A stretch of DNA of 64,000 nucleotides from Hyphomicrobiales bacterium (GCA_025351165.1 JANXWK010000005.1:62001-126000); one strand, 5' to 3'; shown: positions 28,523 to 37,987, counted from the stretch's first letter. Numbers and translations are program-made. Notes: generated from the letters alone by a model not told the origin.

Positions 28523-29110
28523 TTAACGGGTGCGCCGCAGTCTAAGATAAAGCGCTCCAGCGCCACCATGCCCAATGGCAGCCTCCTCAAACCCTATAAC
28601 CATCCCCCTTAATGCAGGATCAGACAACCAGATTGGAACCATACGTCGTAAAACACCTGTTTTGTAGGTTTCATCCTGCGCTGGCTTGCGCCCACCCTTT
28701 CCTGTAACAATAAGAACGAGTGACTTATGGTTTAGCACCGCGCGGTGTATGAAGGCAGTAAGGGTGTTGTAAGCTTCCTCCTGGTTCAATCCATGTAGAT
28801 CAAGCTTTCCGTCGATCTCAGCTTTGCCTTTGCTAAGCTTACGCTTTAAATTACGTTCAATCGGTGCGAGGGCTGGATATGCTGTTAAGCGTTTTGCCAA
28901 TGGGGCATATAGTACAGCTGGACAAGCCTTTGTCTCAATTGCTGAAGGTTCCACCGCATCCATGGGGACGGTCATGGTTTCAGCTTTGGCCATAAGCTCT
29001 TTCATACTCATTTCAGCCTGTATCGTGCCACGACGTATTGGGTGAGCACTTTTGGCAACAAATGCCCAAAGTGCCTTTTCCTGAGCTGTGAGAACACGGG
29101 TTTTTTTCAT
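28523..29110 (-). CDS. Smr/MutS2-domain protein
   Basis: The 195-residue protein ends in a Smr domain (about 100-192): the LDLHGLNQEEAYNTL motif near 102, the GKGG loop (TGKGGRKP near 137) and a C-terminal GGAGALYLRLRR. Smr domains are nucleases or nucleic-acid-binding units related to the end of MutS2, and stand-alone versions in proteobacteria are mostly uncharacterised. The N-terminal 95 residues are basic and lack a known domain. The start is ATG 29110. It follows mltA by 14 bp, the common mltA-smr pair of Hyphomicrobiales. Confidence 0.88.
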   Translation of the reverse strand: MKKTRVLTAQEKALWAFVAKSAHPIRRGTIQAEMSMKELMAKAETMTVPMDAVEPSAIETKACPAVLYAPLAKRLTAYPALAPIERNLKRKLSKGKAEIDGKLDLHGLNQEEAYNTLTAFIHRAVLNHKSLVLIVTGKGGRKPAQDETYKTGVLRRMVPIWLSDPALRGMVIGFEEAAIGHGGAGALYLRLRRTR

Positions 29111-29124
29111 GTATATGCTTATAT

Positions 29125-30228
29125 TTAAGAATTAGGCCAAAGAACAGTCATGTTCATGTTGTGTCGCACCAATCCTGCAAGATTGCCAGCCTCAGTCCCG
29201 CTTCCCATGAAATAATCAGCTCGCGCAGCTCCAAGAATTGCCGAACCTGTGTCTTGCCCAATCATAATATGTGCAACAGGCCTTAACCCTCCATTGAGGT
29301 TGGGTAGGGTGGTTTCAATAAAGAATGGTAACCCATAGGGCCAGATATGGCGGTCAATAGCGATGGAATAATGTGGCGTGAGAGATACGCCAGAGCCACC
29401 AATTGGCCCTAGATTCGCTGGAATGTGGTCAGCCGATGCAAAAAAAATGTAAGAACGGTTAAGCCCCATAATCCGTTTTGCCTCCTTTGGATTGGCATGC
29501 AGCCATTCCTTGAGCGAAGCAAGTGTCATGGTCTCAAGCGACATATGGCCTTCAGCTACAATAACTTTACCAATAGATGTGTAAGGGTGGCCATTGCGCC
29601 CTGCATAGGTGAAGCGCTTCAACGTCTTGTCTGCAAACCGTATCTGCCCAGAGCCCTGCACATGCATCATGAACAACTCTACCCTGCTTTTGAGCCAAAC
29701 AAGTTCCAGCTCCTCATTATCAAGAGCGCCATCTTCAATTGCAGCACGATCAGGAAATGGTTTAAAAATACCATCAACCTGCCTTGCACTCACCAGATTA
29801 AGTCCGTCCGTACTCTTGAGTTCTATACTCACTAATCCCTTTGGGCGACCTAAAAGAGGTATACAAAACTCTGAAGTTTTATAAGGCGAGCCTTCAATTT
29901 CAGGCTCGTAATAAGCTGTCAAAAATCCAGCCCCGTTTTTTGGTAGTATGGCATAAGCTGTAAAACGTGATTCAAAAAACTGGCGTATATCATCCGTGGA
30001 ATTAGCAGGAACTGAAACCAGTGCGTACTTGCAGAGGCTATATAAACCTGATGGAAAAGGCTTTGCTGGCCTGACTATATCATTTTCATTTAGTATTGAG
30101 CGGCAGGATACAAGAAAAGCAGCAAATGCCTTTTTAAAATCCTGATGCTCCCATTCTGGTAAATTTTCAAAAGCGATCTGGCTGAGTATAGTTCCCTCTG
30201 GCATAAGAGGAGGAAAAGCGTTTCCCAT
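29125..30228 (-). CDS. mltA: Membrane-bound lytic murein transglycosylase A family
   Basis: MltA cleaves the MurNAc-GlcNAc bond of peptidoglycan and forms 1,6-anhydro-MurNAc ends. The 367 residues contain the MltA domain (about 85-260, AGFLTAYYEPEIEGS and MMHVQGSGQIRF) and a C-terminal 3D domain with GQDTGSAILGAARADYFMGSG, which holds the catalytic Asp. No signal peptide or lipobox is visible: the upstream in-frame codons are AAA-CAG after the TAG stop of the VOC gene, which is in the same frame. So either the enzyme is exported in some other way, or this start is all that is left after N-terminal loss. Confidence 0.88.
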   Translation of the reverse strand: MGNAFPPLMPEGTILSQIAFENLPEWEHQDFKKAFAAFLVSCRSILNENDIVRPAKPFPSGLYSLCKYALVSVPANSTDDIRQFFESRFTAYAILPKNGAGFLTAYYEPEIEGSPYKTSEFCIPLLGRPKGLVSIELKSTDGLNLVSARQVDGIFKPFPDRAAIEDGALDNEELELVWLKSRVELFMMHVQGSGQIRFADKTLKRFTYAGRNGHPYTSIGKVIVAEGHMSLETMTLASLKEWLHANPKEAKRIMGLNRSYIFFASADHIPANLGPIGGSGVSLTPHYSIAIDRHIWPYGLPFFIETTLPNLNGGLRPVAHIMIGQDTGSAILGAARADYFMGSGTEAGNLAGLVRHNMNMTVLWPNS

Positions 30229-30234
30229 CTGTTT

Positions 30235-31179
30235 CTAATCTATGATGGGGGCTAGAGTTTTCTCCAGCTTACTTCGTAAATGTTCATGCTGGGCTGGAAG
30301 CTTAAGCATCTCCCCTAAATGCGCTGGTTCCTCATCTATGGCAAAGCCGGGGGTGTTGGTGGCAATTTCAAATAAGATACCTTCTGGCGCTCTAAAATAA
30401 ATGGCACTGAAATAATCGCGGTTAATGACAGGCGTCACCTGATAATTGGCATCAACAAGAATTTGGTATGCATTAAGCTGGACAGACTTGTTTTCAACGG
30501 CAAAAGCAAGGTGATGAACAGAGCCAGCGCCCTGCACAGCTTTTGGCAGATCAGGCTGAACGTTAATGTCAACACTATTGGCGCCATTGCCATCCAGCAT
30601 CGTGTATCGACCGACATGCCCATCATGTCCAGTCAACTTATACCCCATAAGCTCCAGTAAACTTGCAGTTGCAGCTCCATTCTTCAAAATAAGGCAGGCT
30701 GAATGGAAGCCCCGAATTGCAGCATCATAGGGAATATCAGCAACTTCAAAGGGTTCGCGTATATCAGTTTCACTTTCAGCCAAAGCAAGCCGCTCAAGGT
30801 CTGGCCCTGAAAAATAAAGGCGTTTTTCGCCAAAAAGCTCATCTACTGAAGTTTCTATACTCAGGGCGGTAAGACGTGGACGCCAAAACTCCAGAGCACC
30901 AGTAGGAACAGAAAAAACTGTCAGGCCAGTTTCCCCAGTACCAGCTTTGCCTTGTGCTACATTCAAAAATGGAAAATAGGTTATAACAGAGCCAGCACTC
31001 CCAACATCATTACCATAGTAAAGATGATAGACATCCGGCGCATCAAAATTGACCGTTTTCTTGACGCGACGAAGGCCTAGGACTTTTGTAAAAAAATTAC
31101 TGTTGGCTTGTGCGTTGCTGGCAAGGAGCGTTACATGATGAAGCCCCCTGATTTCAAGATCACAAGCCTGATTCATCAT
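30235..31179 (-). CDS. VOC-family ring-cleaving dioxygenase (MhqO-like)
   Basis: The 314 residues comprise two vicinal-oxygen-chelate modules. The first opens with IRGLHHVTLLASNAQANSNFFTKVLGLR, the second with GFHSACLILKN, and metal ligands are likely at the HH of LHHVT, the H of SVHHLAFAV and E in GILFEIAT. The closest families are annotated as ring-cleaving dioxygenases of the LinE/MhqO type, acting on hydroquinone-like substrates. The start ATG 31179 is behind AAAGGA; a second ATG follows immediately. Its stop lies 6 bp ahead of mltA in the same reading frame. Confidence 0.82.
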   Translation of the reverse strand: MMNQACDLEIRGLHHVTLLASNAQANSNFFTKVLGLRRVKKTVNFDAPDVYHLYYGNDVGSAGSVITYFPFLNVAQGKAGTGETGLTVFSVPTGALEFWRPRLTALSIETSVDELFGEKRLYFSGPDLERLALAESETDIREPFEVADIPYDAAIRGFHSACLILKNGAATASLLELMGYKLTGHDGHVGRYTMLDGNGANSVDINVQPDLPKAVQGAGSVHHLAFAVENKSVQLNAYQILVDANYQVTPVINRDYFSAIYFRAPEGILFEIATNTPGFAIDEEPAHLGEMLKLPAQHEHLRSKLEKTLAPIID

Positions 31180-31207
31180 AAAATCATCCTTTTTCGCTCA
31201 AGATAGG

Positions 31208-31909
31208 CTAGTGTCCAGCTTCTGTTGAAACTAGTTTCCAGTTTGGATCACGCGCGTTTGCTTCTTTTGCAAAAGTCCAGATATCTGTCACATCCACGAC
31301 CGTATCAGCACTTCCATCAATAGTTGTGCCGGATTTGTCACGCGTGACCCTGATCATCTTAGATTGAAAACGCACAGAAATCTGCATGGATCCCTCTTTC
31401 GCCTGAGCACCTACAAGATCATTTTTGTCAATTGACACAAATGTTACCTCAGAATTGTTTCCCTGCTGTTCACGGGCAAGGATCACACTATTGAACCCGT
31501 CAAAAACATCTCGTGCAAGAAGGTTTTTGAGTGTTTTACGATCGCCATGGGCAAAGGCTGTCACTATCATTTCATAGGCGTGTTTTGCACCATCAAGAAA
31601 ATGGCGCGGATCAAAACTGCTATCAAGATTGACCAGGGTATCTAGCCCGTCTGAAACAGGTGAGCCTTCTTTGGCAATCCCTTCCCAGCGCCAGTTGGGC
31701 AACTCATCTGGCTCGGCTACACGCGGGCTGACATTTGGCAAGGATATGACATTGTCATTATAGCCTGCAGGCTTCTGGCTGGTTTTAGCATTGAAAGGAT
31801 CATGTGGAGGTTTTTCATCACCTGTTTTTGTGCCAAGTACAGACTTGAGTTTATAGGCAACAAAAATGGCAAGTCCTGCAAAAATAAGGGTATAAATATC
31901 AAACTGCAT
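31208..31909 (-). CDS. Tim44-like domain membrane protein
   Basis: With ATG 31909 the 233-residue protein begins with MQFDIYTLIFAGLAIFVAYKLKSVLG, a single N-terminal membrane helix, then a polar linker and a C-terminal Tim44-like domain (about 85-230, FLDGAKHAYEMIVTAFAHGDRKTLKNLL in part). Alphaproteobacterial homologues (TimA) are the bacterial relatives of the mitochondrial import subunit Tim44. An upstream TTG at 31957 would add 16 residues that spoil the N-terminal helix. It lies divergent from fxsA, the usual arrangement in Hyphomicrobiales. Confidence 0.87.
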   Translation of the reverse strand: MQFDIYTLIFAGLAIFVAYKLKSVLGTKTGDEKPPHDPFNAKTSQKPAGYNDNVISLPNVSPRVAEPDELPNWRWEGIAKEGSPVSDGLDTLVNLDSSFDPRHFLDGAKHAYEMIVTAFAHGDRKTLKNLLARDVFDGFNSVILAREQQGNNSEVTFVSIDKNDLVGAQAKEGSMQISVRFQSKMIRVTRDKSGTTIDGSADTVVDVTDIWTFAKEANARDPNWKLVSTEAGH

Positions 31910-32060
31910 TTTCAGTCTCAGTTCTGTTGGTTGAATATTGGTCTCAAAAATCAGCAAATGCAGGCTCTTGTTAAAAAGCAGGCTGCCTCACATATATAGG
32001 TGGATTGGTATCATTGCGAAAGCCTCTTCACAAGTGTACTAATTGAATACGACATCCACC

Positions 32061-32543
32061 ATGTTCTTTTTAAAAGACTTTATCGCAAAAAGTTCCCCGC
32101 TAATGGCAATTTCATTTTTTTCAAAGCGACCTCTTATAATTTTATGCTTTGGTGTATTATCCTTGTGGTTTGTACTGGAATGGGTTTTATTCGGACTGAT
32201 TTCGCATATGATTGGTGTATTCCCGACTGTTCTTGTATCTATTTTCAAGGGTGGTTTTGGCATAATTTTACTCAGCATTGTTTTAAGGCGTTTTCTTGGC
32301 TCCATGCGCTCTGGCCTTTTTAATCTGCAGAACGGTTTTCGTGGGAGTTTAATGGAGCCTAGCCTTGCAGTGCTTGGTTCAATACTTATCTGCTTGCCAG
32401 GTTTTTTAGCCAGCATTGTTGGCCTTGCGCTTTTTGCGCCCTCATTCAGAGCCATGATTATGGGCTGGAGCAGAAAAAAGGCAGCGTCAGATACAATTGA
32501 TCTTGCTCAAAATGAGTATCATGAGGTTAGGCGTAAAAGATGA
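32061..32543 (+). CDS. fxsA: FxsA family membrane protein
   Basis: FxsA proteins are small cytoplasmic-membrane proteins, named from the E. coli protein that relieves phage T7 exclusion by the F plasmid. The sequence has three or four hydrophobic segments, the GVFPTVLVSIFKGGFGI region typical of the domain, and LLIxLPGFLASIVGLALF near the end. The start is uncertain: TTG 32043, ATG 32061 and ATG 32103 are in frame, none with a clear ribosome site; 32103 would best match short homologues. A secB gene, often next to fxsA in related genomes, is not present here. Confidence 0.8.
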   Translation: MFFLKDFIAKSSPLMAISFFSKRPLIILCFGVLSLWFVLEWVLFGLISHMIGVFPTVLVSIFKGGFGIILLSIVLRRFLGSMRSGLFNLQNGFRGSLMEPSLAVLGSILICLPGFLASIVGLALFAPSFRAMIMGWSRKKAASDTIDLAQNEYHEVRRKR

Positions 32544-32551
32544 ACTTTAAA

Positions 32552-33307
32552 CTAGTTCCGCATTTTTGCTCGCCTTGCAGAAACTTCAAGTCGACCATCA
32601 GACTTTTTAAGTTCAAGCAATGATTCCCGTACAAAATCTATATGAGCGATAGCGGCTTTTTTGGCAGCTGTCGGCTCACCAATGGTAATTGCATCAAAAA
32701 TTGCCTTATGCTGAGCCAGTGTCGAGTCTCTGTAGCCTGCACGTGGATAAAGCGTGGAACGATTGAAAAATACGTCATTCCGCAAAAGTTCAGCCATTCC
32801 ACGCATAATGTGCAAAATCGTTAGATTATGACAGGCCTCATATATGGCTATATGAAACTCTGCATCGGCACGTGCTTCTCGCACAGGGTCATTAAGCGCA
32901 TGGCAGTGAAGAATTTCTTCAAAAACCTCTCTAAGGTTCTGCCTGTCAATATCGGTCGCTCTTTGGGCAGCAAAAGAAGCTGCCGCACCTTCAATTACAG
33001 ATCTAAATTCAAGGTAATCGCTAAATACACTTGGATCTGCGTGGAACAAGGCCGTTAAGGGATCACGTATGGCAGCTTCGGTCGCATCTACAACTTGAAG
33101 ACCACCGCGCTGCATCTGTAGCAGCCCTTCCATCTCCAGAACCATAAGAGCATCGCGAATGGTTGGGCGCGAAGTTTCAAACTGCTCAGCAAGTTGGCGT
33201 TCTGCTGGTAACCTGTCACCTGGTCGCAGACTCCCCTCCAAAATCATGTGACGAATACGGTCTGCAACTTCATCTGCCAGTCGGCGCGTTTTAACAGGTT
33301 CGAACAT
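32552..33307 (-). CDS. GntR/FadR-subfamily regulator (FCD domain)
   Basis: This 251-residue repressor-type protein has an N-terminal winged helix (LADEVADRIRHMILEGSLRPGDRLPAERQLAEQF in part, about 10-70) and a C-terminal FCD ligand domain (about 95-225). Likely metal-binding residues are D and H in ADAEFHIAIYEACHN. FadR-type regulators commonly sense hydroxy acids or other carboxylates. It is divergent from the glycerate kinase gene, with about 190 bp between them holding the element shared with the MFS promoter at 50.25 kb, so it most likely controls hydroxy-acid use. Confidence 0.88.
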   Translation of the reverse strand: MFEPVKTRRLADEVADRIRHMILEGSLRPGDRLPAERQLAEQFETSRPTIRDALMVLEMEGLLQMQRGGLQVVDATEAAIRDPLTALFHADPSVFSDYLEFRSVIEGAAASFAAQRATDIDRQNLREVFEEILHCHALNDPVREARADAEFHIAIYEACHNLTILHIMRGMAELLRNDVFFNRSTLYPRAGYRDSTLAQHKAIFDAITIGEPTAAKKAAIAHIDFVRESLLELKKSDGRLEVSARRAKMRN

Positions 33308-33400
33308 GTACTTATAATCCTCTTTAAGCCTAGCGTTTTATTTTTTGTGAAGGTACTCTGCTTAAATCTTTGTTCAATAGATTTCTTTGTTGGTTTTATG

Positions 33401-33415
33401 AATTGACAATGGTAA
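33401..33415 (+). promoter_or_regulatory. 15-base element shared with the MFS promoter, includes a -35-like TTGACA
   Basis: AATTGACAATGGTAA occurs here, 80 bp before the glycerate kinase start, and identically on the minus strand at 50254-50268 before the ACS-family permease. It contains TTGACA (33403-33408) and the small dyad ATTG-A-CAAT. It is probably a -35 region overlapped by a regulator site. Confidence 0.6.
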
Positions 33416-33494
33416 AATAATTTGTATTTGGTTCATATAACAAGATCGCACAAATGTGTAAAAAAATATCAAATTACATCAGGGAGTGAATGAC

Positions 33495-34892
33495 ATGACA
33501 AACCCAGTCGTGAATGATGAATGTATACCTACTTCTAAAATCGATGCAGTGGTTGGATGTCTTGCAGGTAACAGCGTAGACAATAACAGCGTAGACAACT
33601 TTGCCAAAACCTTTTTAAAAGATTTATTTAACGAGGCGATACAATTTGCAAAACCGTCCAGCTTTATGGGAGAGTTTGTAAAAACTCACTTTCCTGAAAA
33701 TCTTGAGGGGAAAATTATTGTTGTCGGTGCTGGCAAAGCAGCAGCTTCAATGGCAGCAGCTTTTGAAAATGCAGCATTTGAGCGCGGTTGGAATGATAGA
33801 ATATCTGGTGTTGTTGTAACACGGTATGGCTATGAAGTTCCAACCTCCAGGATAAAGGTTTTAAAGGCTAACCATCCGGTTCCAGACGAGGCCTCTGTTG
33901 AAGCAGGTGAGACTATTCTTGCAGAGCTCAAGACAGTTGGCCCGGATGATCTGGTTATTTCACTTGTGTCTGGCGGCGGCTCTGCTCTTTTATGCGCACC
34001 AGCATCTGGTGTGTCTCTGGCAGACAAACAGCAGCTCAACAAGGTTCTTTTAAATAGTGGCGCGCCAATTCACGCCATGAATTGCATACGCAAGCATGTA
34101 TCCAAGATTAAGGGTGGTAGACTTGCAAGAGCTGCAATGCCAGCACGCATTATATCACTTCTAATGTCTGATATCCCAGGTGACGACGTATCATCCATTG
34201 CATCTGGCCCAACTGTTTCAGACGAATCAACATTGGAAATGGCTAGAAATTTTGTTGCAAAATATAAAATGGATTTGCCAGCCTCAATTTTGGAAGCCTT
34301 GAATGACCCTCGCAATGAAACGCCCAAAGAAAGTGACCGTTGCTTTAAAAATGCCCAAAATCACCTGGTTATGACCCCTGGCATGGTGCTGCAGAAGGTT
34401 ATGGGGACAATCAAAAAAGCTGGATTTGAAATTCTTTATCTGGGTGATGCTCTTGAGGGCGAAGCCTCAGAACTGGGAAAAGCGCATGCAGAACTCGCAG
34501 TTCAGGCTGCACGGGACAACCGCAAACTATGCATCTTGTCTGGCGGGGAAACCACCGTTACCATGAAGGGTAAAGGTCGTGGTGGTCGCAATACAGAATA
34601 TTTATTGTCTGTTGCACTCAGCTTGAATGGAGAATCAGGTGTTTACGCCCTTGCCGGCGATACAGATGGTGTTGATGGCAGCGAAGACAATGCTGGAGCC
34701 ATTATTGATCCAACAACACTAAAACGTGCAGAAGCATCAGGCATAAACTTAAAACATCATCTTGACCTGAATGATTCTTACACGGCATTTGAAGCCTTGA
34801 ATGACTTGGTCGTTACTGGCCCTACCATGACAAATGTCAATGACTTCAGGGCTATTCTAGTATTGCCACAGCATGACACACAAAAATATTAG
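33495..34892 (+). CDS. Glycerate 2-kinase (TtuD/GckA, MOFRL family)
   Basis: This MOFRL-type kinase (old name hydroxypyruvate reductase TtuD) phosphorylates D-glycerate to 2-phosphoglycerate. With ATG 33495 it has 465 residues: an N-terminal DUF4147 domain (GKIIVVGAGKAAASMA near 70, SLVSGGGSALLCAP near 155, SDIPGDDVSSIASGPT near 225) and the MOFRL domain (LSGGETTVTMKGKGRGGRN near 350). ATG 33495 is preferred over GTG 33486 because AGGGAG at 33481-33486 is then well spaced. Pyruvate kinase follows, giving a route from glycerate to pyruvate as in ttu tartrate operons. Confidence 0.88.
   Translation: MTNPVVNDECIPTSKIDAVVGCLAGNSVDNNSVDNFAKTFLKDLFNEAIQFAKPSSFMGEFVKTHFPENLEGKIIVVGAGKAAASMAAAFENAAFERGWNDRISGVVVTRYGYEVPTSRIKVLKANHPVPDEASVEAGETILAELKTVGPDDLVISLVSGGGSALLCAPASGVSLADKQQLNKVLLNSGAPIHAMNCIRKHVSKIKGGRLARAAMPARIISLLMSDIPGDDVSSIASGPTVSDESTLEMARNFVAKYKMDLPASILEALNDPRNETPKESDRCFKNAQNHLVMTPGMVLQKVMGTIKKAGFEILYLGDALEGEASELGKAHAELAVQAARDNRKLCILSGGETTVTMKGKGRGGRNTEYLLSVALSLNGESGVYALAGDTDGVDGSEDNAGAIIDPTTLKRAEASGINLKHHLDLNDSYTAFEALNDLVVTGPTMTNVNDFRAILVLPQHDTQKY
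33570..33599 (+). repeat. 15-bp tandem duplication near the start of the glycerate kinase gene
   Basis: AACAGCGTAGACAAT and AACAGCGTAGACAAC stand side by side and encode NSVDN twice in the variable N-terminus. Confidence 0.85.
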
Positions 34893-34996
34893 CAGCTTTT
34901 TTAGTTTATATTGTACGAAAAAAATAAAGAACTAAAGCAGGATCTAAATACCTTAAACAGATTTTGCAGAACAGATATCGCTCGAAGGGACTTAAA

Positions 34997-36460
34997 ATGA
35001 ATAACCAGTCAACACAACCTGCTATTGGCTTTACAAAAAGCCGTTTTATTGAAAACCGACGTGTAAAAATTGTGGCGACACTTGGGCCATCCAGCTCCAC
35101 AAAAGAACGTATACTTGCGCTTGTGCAGGCTGGTGCCAATGTGTTCAGGCTTAACTTTAGCCATGGCGTTCACGAAGATCATGCAGCACGCCTCAAAACA
35201 ATACGCGAAATAGAAAGTGAGCTTGGTTTTCCAATCGGCGTTCTGGCAGATTTGCAGGGGCCAAAGCTACGGTGTGGAACCTTCGCAGGGGGCAAAATTA
35301 TCCTTCTGGCTGGCGAAAGGTTTACGTTGGATTCTGATTCAACGCCTGGAACTGAGCTCCGCGTTTGCTTGCCCCACCCAGAAATTTTAAAAGTCCTGAA
35401 GCCTGGGCAGTTTCTGCTGCTTGATGATGGTAAAATTCGCCTTAAAGTTGTTGAGGCCTCGTCCGACAAAGTTATAACAGAGGTTATAGCAGGGGGTGCC
35501 TTGTCTGACCGCAAGGGTGTCAATGTTCCAGATGCGATCATCCCAATGCCAGCTTTAACACCCAAAGATTTACGTGATTTGGATTTTGCCCTTGAGCAGG
35601 GTGTGGATTGGGTGGCGCTTTCTTTTGTGCAGCTGGCAGAAGACGTTATTGCGTGCAAAAAGATTGTTGGCGACCGCGCACTGGTTATGGCCAAGATTGA
35701 AAAGCCATCAGCCTTGACTGATTTGGATGCAATTATTGCAGCCTCAGATGCCATCATGGTGGCACGCGGTGATCTAGGTGTTGAAACTCCTGCAGAAGAC
35801 GTACCTGCAACACAAAAAGTTATTGTACGTGCGTGCCGTCAAGCTGCAAAACCAGTTATAGTAGCGACACAGATGATGGAATCAATGATTTCAAGTCCGA
35901 CACCTACGCGCGCAGAAGTGTCAGATGTGGCAACAGCTGTATTTGATGGGGCAGATGCTGTTATGCTCTCTGCAGAAAGCGCGAGCGGTGCCTATCCAGT
36001 AGAAGCTGTAGAAATGATGGCAAAAATTATTCGTAGCACAGAGCGCGATGAGTTTTATGCAGCCAGTCTTAAAAATTTGCCACGCATTCATGAACAGTCC
36101 CCCTATGGGGCTATTGCAGCGGCAGCTGTTGTGCTTGGCGAAACAATTGGCAGCAGGGCAATTGTCACATATACCAGCTCAGGTAAAACAACGTTTCGCG
36201 TTGCAAGTGACAGGCCTAAAACACCAATCATAACTTTAACTGCATCTGCAAAAACAGCTCGAAGAGTATGTCTTGTCTGGGGAACAATTCCCATTGTAGG
36301 TGAAAACTGCCATAGTTTTGCTGAAATGCTCGACATTTGCATAAGAGTTTTGCACGATCACGATCTTGTCATTAAAGATGATCATGTAGTGGTAACGGCT
36401 GGGGTTCCATTTGGCTCTCCAGGTGCAACCAATATCTTGAGACTTGTCACTATTCCATAA
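34997..36460 (+). CDS. pyk: Pyruvate kinase
   Basis: Pyruvate kinase transfers phosphate from phosphoenolpyruvate to ADP. With ATG 34997 (GAAGGGA at 34984-34990) the protein has 487 residues. Visible motifs are VKIVATLGPSS near 20, VFRLNFSHG near 47, VMAKIEKPSAL near 220 and the substrate loop IMVARGDLGVE near 252, followed by a C-terminal allosteric domain. Directly downstream of glycerate kinase, it is probably the TtuE-like isozyme for tartrate or glycerate catabolism; whether it is the only pyruvate kinase cannot be told. Confidence 0.93.
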   Translation: MNNQSTQPAIGFTKSRFIENRRVKIVATLGPSSSTKERILALVQAGANVFRLNFSHGVHEDHAARLKTIREIESELGFPIGVLADLQGPKLRCGTFAGGKIILLAGERFTLDSDSTPGTELRVCLPHPEILKVLKPGQFLLLDDGKIRLKVVEASSDKVITEVIAGGALSDRKGVNVPDAIIPMPALTPKDLRDLDFALEQGVDWVALSFVQLAEDVIACKKIVGDRALVMAKIEKPSALTDLDAIIAASDAIMVARGDLGVETPAEDVPATQKVIVRACRQAAKPVIVATQMMESMISSPTPTRAEVSDVATAVFDGADAVMLSAESASGAYPVEAVEMMAKIIRSTERDEFYAASLKNLPRIHEQSPYGAIAAAAVVLGETIGSRAIVTYTSSGKTTFRVASDRPKTPIITLTASAKTARRVCLVWGTIPIVGENCHSFAEMLDICIRVLHDHDLVIKDDHVVVTAGVPFGSPGATNILRLVTIP

Positions 36461-36675
36461 TTTGAAAGCGCATATTGAACCTCTTCATACCTGTGGAGTA
36501 ATCTTATATCCGTGGGTATGAAGTTCTTTAAAAATAAAGTGCATGGCTTGAATCTACTCAAGCTATTTATAAAGCTGAAGCTGTCTTCAACAGGTAACCA
36601 AGCTAAACCTTAAACCCTGTAACTTGGCACAATCCTGTCCTTGATGAGGACGCTTTATTTAAGCATAAACACAAA

Positions 36676-36906
36676 TCATTCACGGATTGGCTCAATTTTT
36701 GTTGCGCCTTTAATGAACTTCCAGATGGCATATGTACCGCCGACCAGGCAAAGACCAATCAGCAAATCCTTTGCCATATCCCCAAGCTGATAAAAACTGC
36801 CCATTGCCCAGCCAAATGCCAATGCGGCGCCTAAAATCTCGGTGCCAACCAGAATGGCAGCAGAAATAATGGTAATGAGGTGAGTTCGGTTGATGCGGGT
36901 GGTCAT
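36676..36906 (-). CDS. Small two-helix membrane protein, DUF6460-like
   Basis: The 76 residues contain two membrane helices (about 10-36 and 42-62) between short charged ends. This fits the DUF6460-type small proteins found beside gltB and NicO genes in rhizobia; the family call is by recall of context and pattern. The function is unknown. The ATG at 36906 follows AACGGGGATA on the minus strand. Confidence 0.65.
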   Translation of the reverse strand: MTTRINRTHLITIISAAILVGTEILGAALAFGWAMGSFYQLGDMAKDLLIGLCLVGGTYAIWKFIKGATKIEPIRE

Positions 36907-36973
36907 GTGGTATATCCCCGTTAATGTGTGTCTAGCAGTTATAACGACTTCGGTATATAATCAACTTAATCCT

Positions 36974-37987
36974 TCAACCCCCACCTGCCAAAAATCCAGA
37001 CAGCAATCCAGCACCCAGCAGGCATATAAAAACAGCGGCTCCAAGTTCCAGCCCACGAATGGCAATAAATCCAGAGCGCGACTTACCGCTGGCAAGCTTG
37101 AGGGCAAAAACTTTCGCGTATACTGCCAAAGCTGCAATAAGGGAAGTTGTAACAGCTGTGCCAATAGACATAGCTGTAACTGCTATAACACCGGCCAATA
37201 ATATCCCTTGTGCCAAGCTGAATACGAGTACCAGAATTGCTCCTGTACAGGGACGAAGGCCTGCTGCAAAAACGGTCGCTGCAATTTCCCGCACGTTCAT
37301 TTTGTTGAGCAGATTTACTTCAGGCATATGATTATGGCTACAGTCGGCACCGTGAACATGGATGGAATTACCGTGAAAAGCTGCTAAAAACCCGCGGCTC
37401 TTGCGCCAAACGAGCCATAACCCAAGTATGAACATGGCAGTATAACTCATGACTTCAATGTAAGAGGCTGTGACTGTCATGTCTCTGGCTGTTCCACGAA
37501 AAATAATTGTTATGACACCAATAATGATAATAGCCACGCAGCCTTGAAGGGCTGCAGACAAAAAGGAGAGTAAAATGCCCCGCCGAAGTGCATTGTCATT
37601 GGCCATCATATAGGAGGCGATAATCGCCTTGCCATGGCCTGGCCCAGCTGCGTGAAACATGCCATAGGCAAAAGAAAGCCAGGCTAGATACCATGTTGAG
37701 GCACCATCAGATTTTGCTGCAAGAACAAGAGTGTTAATGGCTTTGTAAAATTCATTTTGCTTGGCTAAGATCCAGGCTACAACTGCATTTGCAGGGATAG
37801 TGGCTGCGCCCTCTGCTCCTCCAATGCCAAACGGTATTTTACGTGGAGGAATTTGAGCAAGACTGGCATCAGATGAAATAAGGGCAGCCAACATGAAAAA
37901 TGCAATAAAAAATAGGCTGTTTCTAATGCCCACTTGCCATATTTCAATTGTATTGACACCAGATCCCTGACGAGCGTTCACGGACAT
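36974..37987 (-). CDS. NicO-family nickel/cobalt (or zinc) transporter, ZevB-like
   Basis: This 337-residue inner-membrane protein shows the NicO/RcnA signature FAYGMFHAAGPGHGKAII (about 106-123), several further helices, a cytosolic His-rich loop (IHVHGADCSHNH near 213) and GLRPCTGAILVLVFSLAQG near 249. NicO proteins move nickel or cobalt. Paired with a DUF1007 periplasmic protein, as here, they correspond to ZevAB, which serves zinc uptake in Haemophilus. The metal is therefore open. The first codons overlap the end of the DUF1007 gene by 10 bp, so translation is coupled. Confidence 0.85.
   Translation of the reverse strand: MSVNARQGSGVNTIEIWQVGIRNSLFFIAFFMLAALISSDASLAQIPPRKIPFGIGGAEGAATIPANAVVAWILAKQNEFYKAINTLVLAAKSDGASTWYLAWLSFAYGMFHAAGPGHGKAIIASYMMANDNALRRGILLSFLSAALQGCVAIIIIGVITIIFRGTARDMTVTASYIEVMSYTAMFILGLWLVWRKSRGFLAAFHGNSIHVHGADCSHNHMPEVNLLNKMNVREIAATVFAAGLRPCTGAILVLVFSLAQGILLAGVIAVTAMSIGTAVTTSLIAALAVYAKVFALKLASGKSRSGFIAIRGLELGAAVFICLLGAGLLSGFLAGGG

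Noticed and set aside
32039-32455. 138-residue minus-strand frame over fxsA
   Set aside because: It is antisense to the FxsA gene, without domain or ribosome site.
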